The notes below the pieces were generated by a model. It did no database searches, was not told the origin of the DNA, and was given only the letters and a program-made list of their open reading frames with translations. A stretch of 5,874 bases of DNA from an uncultured bacterium (lineage in GTDB: Bacteria; Bacteroidota; Bacteroidia; Bacteroidales; Muribaculaceae): contig CAMHGU010000144.1 of the NCBI GenBank assembly GCA_946184715.1, positions 1-5,874 of the forward strand, in the 5' to 3' direction. This document shows, in pieces, positions 1-5,433 of this stretch. Made by a program: the position numbers and the translations under genes. Every line of letters begins with the position of its first letter. Within the stretch, counting starts at the first letter, position 1.

Positions 1-2364
1 GCCTACGAGCATAGTGCCGGCATCGGCGAGGCCGATGCAGTGGCCTTCAGCCTGGGACTTGTCGCCATAGGCGGCGAAGACGGGCTCATTGTCGATTACG
101 AGGTAGTAGCCGGTCACCTTCATCACCTTACCTGCCTTAGGCAGCGCTTCGGGAGCGTTGGCGAGGTCGAGCACTTCAAGCTCGGGCTCGGTGCCCTCAG
201 CGCCTGTAAGCTCAGCGTTGACCGCAACGGCGGGCGCGAGAGTGGCGTTCTGCACATTGGCGGGAACTTGGTTGCCGTCGAGCACATAGCCGGGGGTCAG
301 AGCGTCGGCGTTCTCGATACCGTCGAGACGTACCCAGTTGTCATTGCCATCGGTAGCGTAAACGTAGCCGTTATATACGCGTACTACGGTCAGCTCGTTG
401 CTGATGGTGACACCTTCACCACCATTGCCGGCCAAAGCCTCTTCGAGGCTAACGCCGGTGGGTTCTTCCTGCACGGCAGTCTTCTTGAAGAAGGTGAACG
501 TCTGGTCCTTGATGTTGTTGTTAATCGAAGTGTAGCAGCGCCAATCCTGATTGCTATAAACACCTATGTAACGGCTGGTGGCACTGTTTACGAGATAGCC
601 CTCATCGGAGATGGTGAAGACGTTGTTCGAGTTAGCACCTACACGCACACCATTATTAGCGCTTGTGCAGTACAAATAATTGGTGTCGTCTTTGGCGAAC
701 TGATAGCCATTGTCGGTCACAGTCACTGTCCACTGCAGGTTGGCAGCGGGCTCGGCGGCGAGCTTGGTGGCATCGTCGGCGTTGAGTGTGATTGCGGTGG
801 CTACGGGAGCTGCGCTTGTGCCGTTATCGTTGGCAAGGGCGTGAAGCGCGGTAGTCTCGGCAATAACCACAACATCGCCGGTGGCGAGGCCAGTGGCGGC
901 GGTGCTTACCCATTCATAATCACCACCGGGGGTGGGAGTGGGTGTGGTCTCCTCCACGAATGTGGCGCTGACGGTGACGTCGGAGGCCGGCATTGTGAAC
1001 TTGTTGTCGTTCACGGTAATCTCGTTCTGCTCGGCATCAACCACGGTGAGGGTCTCAAGCTCGTAGCCTGCGTCGGGGGTGACGGTCAGGGTGACGGTTG
1101 CGCCCTCGACTGCTTCGGTCGGGTTGGCGGCCACGCTGCCGTTGGTGGTCTCACTGATGGTCACAGCGTACTTGGTGGCAGGCTCGGGAGTCTCGCCGGC
1201 TTCCCACACGATGGCTATCTCATCAAGGTAGATGGCACCGCTCGCGGAGCGGATACCTACATAGGCGTAATCACCGGTCACGGTGATGGTCTGCTCGGCG
1301 CCGTCGCTCTTTGTGGCGCTGCCGAGCTTGTCGCCGGCATTGTCGCCATAGAGGTCGGTGGCGGCGGTGTAGGCGGTGTTGCTGCCGTACACATCGACGG
1401 TACGTGCGTCAGTGGTATTGCTGTTGAAAGTAATCTTCACGCTCTTTACCTTACCGCCCGAGGTGGTGCTCACGATACCGCTATTGCTGTTGTTGCTGCG
1501 GAGCTGGATAGAGCTGTTGCCGCCGGCGGTTTGACCTGCATACACAGCGCCTGAAGCGCCTTCACGACCGGTCCATTCGGAATAGCCGGTGCCTGTGACG
1601 CCAATCACGTCATAGTTGAGGATGTCGCCTTCCGATGCGGGCTTCTCCACGAATGTGGCGCTGACGGTAACGTCGGAGGCCGGCATTGTGAACTTGTTGT
1701 CGGTCACTGTGATCTCGTTCTGCTCGGCATCAACCACGGTGAGTGTCTCGAGCATATAGCCCTGTTCGGGGGTCACGGTCAGGGTGACGGTTGCGCCCTC
1801 TTCGGCCTCGGTCGGGTTGGCGGTCACGCTGCCGTTGGTCATCTCGCTGATGTTCACAGCGTACTTGGTGGCAGGTTCGGGAGTCACGCCACCGGTAGAA
1901 TAGGTTACCTCAATGCTCTTCACATAGAGAGCCTTAACTGCGCTCTGAGGCTTGGCCAGTGTCACCACGATTTCGCCCGAGGCGGAACCGGTGAAGGTGT
2001 AGTCGGTTGCAGTAGTGCTTACCGCCTGAGCATCGCCGCCGAAAGCTGCGCCACCTACGGTGACCGAAACAGCCGCGCTAACGCCCGAAGCGGCCGAGGC
2101 ATTGACCTTGACTTGGGTAATAGTGCCTTCAATGTCGCTGGTGCTAAGGGCAATATACCCTACAGCAGCTTTACCTGTGCCATAATGGATACCCTGATCC
2201 ATAAAGGTGCTCTCAGTGCCATCGGATGTCACAGTCCAAACTGCGCCATCATCGGCAGTGCCGCTGCCGTTGCATTTCGCCGTAAACGTCAGCGTTGACG
2301 TAGCGGCTGTCGCGGCTGCAACGCCGAGAAGCATCATCACCAGTAAAGAATAGATTTTCTTCAT
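1..2364 (-). CDS. Large secreted multidomain repeat protein, C-terminus beyond the window
   Basis: The frame is open for 788 codons from ATG at 2364 to the window edge with no stop, checked codon by codon. Residues 1-21 form a signal peptide: MKK, a hydrophobic stretch LLVMMLLGVAAA, then a likely signal peptidase I site near ATAA. There is no lipobox cysteine, so it is probably secreted or surface-exposed rather than a lipoprotein. Residues about 22-156 are a Thr/Ser/Val-rich beta domain ending YVKSIEVTYS. Residues 165-241 and 396-472 are two InlB-B-like repeats. Residues 242-395 form a second beta domain ending YLDEIAIVWE. Residues 482-628 form a domain with RYIGVY and DWRCYT motifs and end FTFFKK. 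Residues 629-788 include a possible OB-like strand pattern (about 657-780, YVYATDG). TPEP and TPTPTP linkers separate domains. Bacteroidota proteins of this type bind glycans or mediate adhesion; no catalytic motif is visible, so function is unknown. A sorting domain may lie beyond the edge. A promoter box lies about 70 nt upstream. Confidence 0.85.
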   Translation of the reverse strand, partial: MKKIYSLLVMMLLGVAAATAATSTLTFTAKCNGSGTADDGAVWTVTSDGTESTFMDQGIHYGTGKAAVGYIALSTSDIEGTITQVKVNASAASGVSAAVSVTVGGAAFGGDAQAVSTTATDYTFTGSASGEIVVTLAKPQSAVKALYVKSIEVTYSTGGVTPEPATKYAVNISEMTNGSVTANPTEAEEGATVTLTVTPEQGYMLETLTVVDAEQNEITVTDNKFTMPASDVTVSATFVEKPASEGDILNYDVIGVTGTGYSEWTGREGASGAVYAGQTAGGNSSIQLRSNNSNSGIVSTTSGGKVKSVKITFNSNTTDARTVDVYGSNTAYTAATDLYGDNAGDKLGSATKSDGAEQTITVTGDYAYVGIRSASGAIYLDEIAIVWEAGETPEPATKYAVTISETTNGSVAANPTEAVEGATVTLTVTPDAGYELETLTVVDAEQNEITVNDNKFTMPASDVTVSATFVEETTPTPTPGGDYEWVSTAATGLATGDVVVIAETTALHALANDNGTSAAPVATAITLNADDATKLAAEPAANLQWTVTVTDNGYQFAKDDTNYLYCTSANNGVRVGANSNNVFTISDEGYLVNSATSRYIGVYSNQDWRCYTSINNNIKDQTFTFFKKTAVQEEPTGVSLEEALAGNGGEGVTISNELTVVRVYNGYVYATDGNDNWVRLDGIENADALTPGYVLDGNQVPANVQNATLAPAVAVNAELTGAEGTEPELEVLDLANAPEALPKAGKVMKVTGYYLVIDNEPVFAAYGDKSQAEGHCIGLADAGTMLVG
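949..1179 (-). repeat. InlB-B-like repeat unit 2 (residues 396-472 of the surface protein)
   Basis: This is the second 77-residue copy, starting ATKYAVTISE and ending DVTVSATFVEE. It has the same length as unit 1 with no indels and is offset by 693 bases. Differences cluster around the central GY.LETL segment and the NPTEA loop, while both ends are almost unchanged. That pattern suggests a recent internal duplication or ongoing gene conversion. Confidence 0.8.
1642..1872 (-). repeat. InlB-B-like repeat unit 1 (residues 165-241 of the surface protein)
   Basis: This is a 77-residue unit starting ATKYAVNISE and ending DVTVSATFVEK. The pattern NGSV..NPTEA.EG..VTLTVTP..GY.LETLTVVDAEQNEITV resembles the divergent InlB B-repeat fold seen in many secreted bacterial proteins. 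It is about 90% identical in DNA to the unit at 949-1179; I counted 24 differences in 231 bases by hand. Confidence 0.8.
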
Positions 2365-2435
2365 AAGAAAGTGATTTAATTGATTGATAATTAGTAATTT
2401 ATAAAATAGTTGTAACTCGTTTCGGTTTCAACTTG

Positions 2436-2443
2436 CAAAGTTA
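2436..2443 (-). promoter_or_regulatory. Promoter -7 box for the surface protein gene
   Basis: The minus strand reads TAACTTTG, a full match to the Bacteroidota -7 consensus TAnnTTTG. It lies 71 nt upstream of the ATG at 2364, giving a leader of roughly 65 nt. A TTTG at 2460-2463 is a candidate -33 element, but the 16-nt spacer is shorter than usual. The leader is AT-rich with no clear Shine-Dalgarno sequence, as is common in this phylum. Confidence 0.55.
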
Positions 2444-2483
2444 GGAATAATTTGCCGCCCAAAAAAGCGACGCCCCCAAAATA

Positions 2484-2503
2484 TTTATCAACGCGATGAT
2501 AAA
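2484..2503. promoter_or_regulatory. 20-bp palindrome, possible operator upstream of the first luxS promoter
   Basis: TTTATCA (2484-2490) and TGATAAA (2497-2503) are perfect 7-bp inverted arms around a 6-nt spacer, ACGCGA. The site ends 21 nt before the first luxS -7 box, so it covers the position of a -33 element. It could be a dimeric regulator site. It is not present before the second promoter copy, and the regulator is unknown. Confidence 0.3.
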
Positions 2504-2515
2504 GCTCCGTGGCGA

Positions 2516-2581
2516 AATATTGCGTAACTTTGCACCCGACAATTACAGCTACAACCCTACCTTATGGAAGTTATACAGAGT
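2516..2581 (+). repeat. 66-bp direct repeat, copy 1 (luxS promoter, leader and first codons)
   Basis: This 66-bp block is perfectly identical to 2699-2764. It contains a TAACTTTG promoter box, the untranslated leader, an ATG at 2564 and the first six luxS codons (MEVIQS). Identity stops abruptly at both ends. The offset is 183 bp, with 117 bp of unrelated sequence between copies. After this copy the luxS frame is lost and hits TGA at 2585. Confidence 0.95.
2525..2532 (+). promoter_or_regulatory. Upstream luxS promoter -7 box (P1)
   Basis: TAACTTTG matches the Bacteroidota -7 consensus TAnnTTTG. No good TTTG lies at the -33 position; a palindrome sits there instead. A transcript from here would start near 2539, carry the short MEVIQSA frame and the hairpin, and run on into luxS unless terminated. 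Confidence 0.45.
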
Positions 2582-2587
2582 GCCTGA
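2564..2587 (+). pseudogene. Truncated copy of the luxS 5' end: seven-codon frame MEVIQSA
   Basis: The ATG in repeat copy 1 opens a frame of seven codons and a TGA. The first six codons are identical to the luxS start and the seventh (Ala) comes from the following unrelated sequence. It has the same leader as luxS, so ribosomes should initiate here if the P1 transcript is made. It may be a by-product of the duplication or act as a leader peptide; its stop codon falls inside the left arm of the hairpin. Confidence 0.4.
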
Positions 2588-2623
2588 GCTATAAGTCGAT
2601 ATTTTTTTCGAGTTATAGCTCAG
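2584..2623 (+). repeat. Long inverted repeat / hairpin between the two luxS promoter copies
   Basis: CTGAGCTATAA (2584-2594) and TTATAGCTCAG (2613-2623) are perfect 11-bp inverted arms. Inside them, after a G/G mismatch, TCGA pairs with TCGA, leaving an 8-nt T-rich loop (2600-2607). As RNA this gives a 15-bp stem with one mismatch. No T-run follows the stem on the plus strand, so it is not a standard intrinsic terminator. It could be an attenuator, a protein-binding palindrome or a remnant of a small mobile sequence. Confidence 0.7.
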
Positions 2624-2646
2624 AAACAACCGGTAATAGCGGGTGG

Positions 2647-2673
2647 AATGATGCGAAAAATGATGCGAAAAAT
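2647..2673 (+). repeat. 12-bp tandem repeat between the luxS promoter copies
   Basis: The unit AATGATGCGAAA occurs twice head to tail (2647-2658 and 2659-2670) with three bases of a third unit. It ends 34 bp before the second -7 box, so it lies upstream of the -33 position of P2. It could be a repeated binding site or slippage-prone DNA. Confidence 0.6.
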
Positions 2674-2698
2674 CGGCGGCGTGGGAAATGGGATAAAG

Positions 2699-2764
2699 AA
2701 TATTGCGTAACTTTGCACCCGACAATTACAGCTACAACCCTACCTTATGGAAGTTATACAGAGT
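2699..2764 (+). repeat. 66-bp direct repeat, copy 2 (functional luxS promoter and start)
   Basis: This copy is identical base for base to 2516-2581 and leads directly into the full luxS coding sequence. The 18 bp at its 3' end are coding (MEVIQS). Sequence before it (2582-2698) is unrelated to sequence before copy 1, apart from a short GATAAAG shared by chance or design. Confidence 0.95.
2708..2715 (+). promoter_or_regulatory. Proximal luxS promoter -7 box (P2)
   Basis: TAACTTTG again matches TAnnTTTG and gives a leader of about 25 nt to the luxS ATG at 2747. The -33 region has no TTTG; it is occupied by GC-rich sequence following the 12-bp tandem repeat. Confidence 0.5.
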
Positions 2765-3241
2765 TTTACCATCGACCACACTTGCCTGAAGCCGGGCATC
2801 TACGTGTCGCGCATCGACAAGGGTTTCACCACCTTCGACCTTCGCATCACCGAGCCTAATAAGGAGCCGGCCGTGGCGCCGTCGGCCATTCACAGCCTGG
2901 AGCACCTGATGGCCACCTGGTTTCGCAACAGCGAGGTGAAGGACGATGTGGTGTATGTAGGCCCGATGGGGTGCCTTACCGGAATGTACGTCATAATGAC
3001 CGGCGACTACACCGTGGAGGATATGCGCCGCCTCACCATCGAGTGCCTGCAATGGATTCTCGAGCAGGACGAGGTGCCGGCCACCACGCCCGACACCTGC
3101 GGCAACTATCTGCTCCACGACCTGCCGATGTGCAAATGGGAGAGCGCGCGCTATCTCGACCGCCTTCAGCACCACTTCTGCAGCGAGTACACCAAGCTCC
3201 AAGTGGTGCTACGCGACGGCAAGCAATTCGCCGACGCGTAG
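2747..3241 (+). CDS. luxS: S-ribosylhomocysteine lyase LuxS
   Basis: This 164-residue protein matches LuxS over its whole length; typical members have about 155-170 residues. It cleaves S-ribosylhomocysteine to homocysteine and DPD, the precursor of AI-2, in the cytosolic activated methyl cycle. The metal site is intact: HSLEH at 49-53 supplies two His and the general-base Glu52, and Cys118 in TCGNYLLHDL is the third ligand. Cys76 in GPMGC is the second catalytic residue. The start ATG follows repeat copy 2 and gives the normal N-terminus (MEVIQSFTIDHTCLKPGIY). It appears to be a single-gene unit, divergent from the surface protein and convergent with ssb. The 87-bp gap to ssb shows no convincing terminator. 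The unusual part is the duplicated promoter and start region upstream. Confidence 0.96.
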   Translation: MEVIQSFTIDHTCLKPGIYVSRIDKGFTTFDLRITEPNKEPAVAPSAIHSLEHLMATWFRNSEVKDDVVYVGPMGCLTGMYVIMTGDYTVEDMRRLTIECLQWILEQDEVPATTPDTCGNYLLHDLPMCKWESARYLDRLQHHFCSEYTKLQVVLRDGKQFADA

Positions 3242-3328
3242 CCACCCCGCATCGTCGCTTTAATCTCTACGGATTTAACGGACTAAAGGACCGGCTGCCC
3301 GCAAGGTCAACTCTTTTGGGCATAAGCT

Positions 3329-3682
3329 CTATGTGCCGGCGGCATCGGGGCGGCGCGAGAGCAGCTCGATGCGGTCGCCGTAGATTTCGGTGATGTAGCG
3401 GGTGATGCCGGTCTTGTCCTGATAGGAGCGGGTGCGGATTTTCCCTTCCACATAGAGCTGAGTGCCCTTGCGGATATAGCGCTCGGCAATCTCGGCGTTG
3501 CGGCCCCAGAGCACGATATTGTGCCAGTCGGTCACATCGGGGTTGCGCGTGCCGTCGGCATTGACACGGCCGCGCTCAGTGGTGGCAAGGCTGAACTGGG
3601 CCACAGCCTGCCCCTTCTGCGGGTAGCGCACCTCGGGGTCGCCGCCCACATTGCCTACGAGAATAGCTTTGTTGATACCCAT
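3329..3682 (-). CDS. ssb: Single-stranded DNA-binding protein, short form without acidic tail
   Basis: This 117-residue protein is an OB-fold SSB. It starts MGINKAILVGNVGGDPEVRY and has the DWHNIVLWGRNAEIAERYI core (Trp53, Trp59), then GTQLYVEGKIRTRSYQD and ITEIYGDRIELL. It should bind single-stranded DNA as an oligomer. The OB fold ends around residue 108, followed only by SRRPDAAGT. The Gly/Pro-rich linker and acidic DDxPF-like tip used by housekeeping SSBs to recruit repair and replication partners are missing. It may therefore be an accessory SSB, with the housekeeping copy elsewhere. It lies 27 nt downstream of proC on the same strand and is probably co-transcribed, although the AT-rich gap could hold a weak promoter. 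Start chosen at ATG 3682 because the conserved N-terminus begins there. Confidence 0.9.
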   Translation of the reverse strand: MGINKAILVGNVGGDPEVRYPQKGQAVAQFSLATTERGRVNADGTRNPDVTDWHNIVLWGRNAEIAERYIRKGTQLYVEGKIRTRSYQDKTGITRYITEIYGDRIELLSRRPDAAGT

Positions 3683-3709
3683 ACGCGTAATATATATAAT
3701 GTCAACGGT

Positions 3710-4489
3710 TTATACCGACGCTTTGAGGCCGGCAATCACAGCAGCGGTGAATCCGGCATTTTCCATAGCGTTAAGGCCCTTGATGGTGATGCCGCCGGGC
3801 GTGGTGACGCGGTCGATCTCGGCCTCGGCGTGCGCCCCGGGCGCCTGCAGCAGCGCGGCGGCCCCTTGCAGCGTGGCGGCCACGATGGCTTGCGCGTCGG
3901 CGGCTTTGAAGCCCAGCTCCACCCCACCCTCGGTGGCGGCACGCACGTAGCGCAGAGCGTAGGCGATGCCACACGAGGCGAGGGCCGTGGCCGCGGGCAG
4001 CTGCGCCTCGGTCACTACCATCACCTTGCCCAGCGCGCCGAAGATGCGGCAACCCTCGGCCACAGCCGGCGACGACGCGTCGGTGCCGGCCACGAAGGTC
4101 ATTCCGGCTCGCACGGCGATGCCGGTATTGGGGATGGCTCGAACTACCGTGGCGGCGTCGTTGACAGCTTCGGCAATGTGGGAGATTGTCACCCCGGCTA
4201 CCACCGACACGAGGATATGATAGCCTTCGCGCAGGAAGGGCGCTATCTCGTGAAGCACGCCGTCGAGTTGCCACGGCTTCACCGCAAGGATGATACACTG
4301 CGCTTGCTCGGCCACGCGCCGATTGGCCGTGGAGGTGCTCAGCGTGGGAAACTCCGCCCTGAGGGCATCGAGCTCGCCACGCCGGTTGGGGCTCGACACT
4401 ATGAGGGTCGTGGCTATGTCGGGCCTCACGGCAAGGCCCCGCGCTATGGCGCCGCCCATATTGCCGGCGCCTATGATACCTATATTCAT
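3710..4489 (-). CDS. proC: Pyrroline-5-carboxylate reductase ProC
   Basis: This 259-residue enzyme reduces 1-pyrroline-5-carboxylate to proline with NAD(P)H, the last step of proline synthesis in the cytosol. The N-terminus has the Rossmann dinucleotide loop GAGNMG (residues 7-12). Further on come AVKPWQL, RAIPNTG, and SCGIAYALRYVRAATEGG, which replaces the usual GSGPAY-type segment; as I recall, this variant is normal in Bacteroidales. The C-terminal signature VTTPGGITIKGL starts at residue 228. The length is normal (about 255-280). The ATG is separated by a single base from the TGA of the argC-like gene, so translation is probably coupled. ssb follows 27 nt downstream. No features suggest loss of function. 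Confidence 0.94.
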   Translation of the reverse strand: MNIGIIGAGNMGGAIARGLAVRPDIATTLIVSSPNRRGELDALRAEFPTLSTSTANRRVAEQAQCIILAVKPWQLDGVLHEIAPFLREGYHILVSVVAGVTISHIAEAVNDAATVVRAIPNTGIAVRAGMTFVAGTDASSPAVAEGCRIFGALGKVMVVTEAQLPAATALASCGIAYALRYVRAATEGGVELGFKAADAQAIVAATLQGAAALLQAPGAHAEAEIDRVTTPGGITIKGLNAMENAGFTAAVIAGLKASV

Positions 4490-4490
4490 A

Positions 4491-5411
4491 TCAGTAAACT
4501 TTGAGTTTAAGCCCTACGCTCTCTTCCAAGCCGAAAAGCAGGTTCATATTGTGGACAGCCTGGCCGGCGCCGCCCTTGATGACGTTGTCGGCCACGGCGG
4601 TGACTTCCACGCGATTGTCGAGGCGTTGCAGGTAGAGCAGGCACTTGTTGGTGTTGGCCACGTCGTTGATTTGCGGGCGATAGGGAGCCACAAACACGAA
4701 GCCGTGGTCGTCGTAGTACTCCTCGAAGAGGCGGCGCAGCTCCTCCAGCTCCATCGTGGTGGCTACCGAGGCGGTGGCGATGATGCCGCGGGCGAATTGC
4801 CCTATGTTGGCCTCGATATTCACGGCCGAGAAGAAGCTGGGCTGGGCGCGGCGCAGCGTGGCGTGAAGCTCGTCGCGCAAGGCGTTGACCTGCGCGGGCG
4901 TGATGTGGCCTGCAAGCGAGCTGCCGGCCATAAAGGTGATGCGCACGTCGGCATTGAGCAGCATATTGCGCGCCAGAGGCAGCAGCGGCAGGGCCAGGAT
5001 GCCGGCCGCCGGGCTCGGCAGCGCCACTCTCGTGCCTTTCACTATCCACTTGCGATGCAGCTCGGGAAGGCCGTAGAGGAAGTCGTCGTGCCGGCCGTCG
5101 TCGTTGTCGCGATAGTCGCCGGTGACGTCGATGATGCGCAGCTCGGGCGGCAGCTCTGTGGCGCTGAGCAGCTGCCGAAGGGTGCCGGCAGGCGCGCAGT
5201 TGAAGAGCACATCGGCGTCGGCATAGCGCGCCTCGGCCTCAAAGGTGAGCCGCTCTTCGCCTATGAAGCCGCGGTGAAGCATCGCCACCTCGCGGCCCGC
5301 GGCCGCAGCGCTTTGCACCCACACTATCTCCACGTCGGGGTGATGTATCAGTATTCGAAGTAACTCGCCGGCGGCTTCGCTGTCGCCGCCTGTGATGCCT
5401 ACTTTTATCAT
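4491..5411 (-). CDS. ArgC-like protein lacking the catalytic residues of N-acyl-gamma-glutamyl-phosphate reductase
   Basis: This 306-residue protein is recognisably ArgC: GELLRILIHHPDVEI (15-29), DVLFNC (67-72), RIIDVTGDYR (92-101), FLYGLPELHRK (111-121), LLPLA (143-147), NTNKCL (253-258) and GAGQAVHNMNLLFGLEESVG (281-300) match the family. ArgC normally reduces N-acetyl- (or, in some Bacteroidales, N-succinyl-) glutamyl phosphate to the semialdehyde for arginine synthesis. Key residues are missing. The ANPGC motif with the catalytic Cys reads ALPSP at 130-134. The HxHxxE region with the catalytic His is absent around 169-180, where the protein is also shorter. The nucleotide loop GGAGYTAG reads GGDSEAAG (8-15). 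The family His-Gly after strand DVLF reads AG. The frame is intact with GC-rich third positions, so it seems maintained. It lies 22 nt after argR and 1 nt before proC. It is likely a paralogue with a new or structural role; a normal argC may exist elsewhere. Confidence 0.82.
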   Translation of the reverse strand: MIKVGITGGDSEAAGELLRILIHHPDVEIVWVQSAAAAGREVAMLHRGFIGEERLTFEAEARYADADVLFNCAPAGTLRQLLSATELPPELRIIDVTGDYRDNDDGRHDDFLYGLPELHRKWIVKGTRVALPSPAAGILALPLLPLARNMLLNADVRITFMAGSSLAGHITPAQVNALRDELHATLRRAQPSFFSAVNIEANIGQFARGIIATASVATTMELEELRRLFEEYYDDHGFVFVAPYRPQINDVANTNKCLLYLQRLDNRVEVTAVADNVIKGGAGQAVHNMNLLFGLEESVGLKLKVY

Positions 5412-5433
5412 TGCTTTATATCGGTTATAATTA

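Noticed and set aside
40..1554. 504-residue plus-strand open frame
   Set aside because: It is the exact antisense of the surface protein gene. Its Gly/Val/Ala-rich, motif-free sequence is the mirror of the Thr/Ala codons on the minus strand, which also has a signal peptide, domain repeats and a promoter.
2584..2623. Hairpin as an intrinsic terminator
   Set aside because: The T-run is in the loop rather than after the stem, and the sequence following the stem on the plus strand is AAACAACC.
2582..2698. Remnant of a second, decayed luxS gene
   Set aside because: Apart from the six codons in the repeat, no LuxS motif can be read in any frame of the segment.
2516..2764. Classic IS or MITE with 66-bp target duplication
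   Set aside because: Target duplications are far shorter, there is no transposase, and the inverted arms do not sit at both ends of the insert.
2509..2859. 116-residue plus-strand frame containing a duplicated peptide segment
   Set aside because: It reads through both promoter copies and then enters luxS in the wrong frame. The internal peptide repeat only reflects the 183-bp DNA offset being a multiple of three.
3242..3328. Bidirectional terminator between luxS and ssb
   Set aside because: Only a 4-bp GACC/GGTC pairing could be found and there is no adjoining T-run.
3521..4504. 327-residue plus-strand frame
   Set aside because: It lies antisense to ssb and proC, both of which have full family motifs.
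4990..5040. Local frameshift hiding the ArgC catalytic cysteine
   Set aside because: The other two minus-strand frames read AEPGGRHP-type sequence or nothing family-like, with no ANPGC motif, and the flanking frame is continuous.
4290..5363. 357-residue plus-strand frame
   Set aside because: It is antisense to the argC-like gene and proC start, with no recognisable motif; GC-rich codon bias explains the lack of stops.
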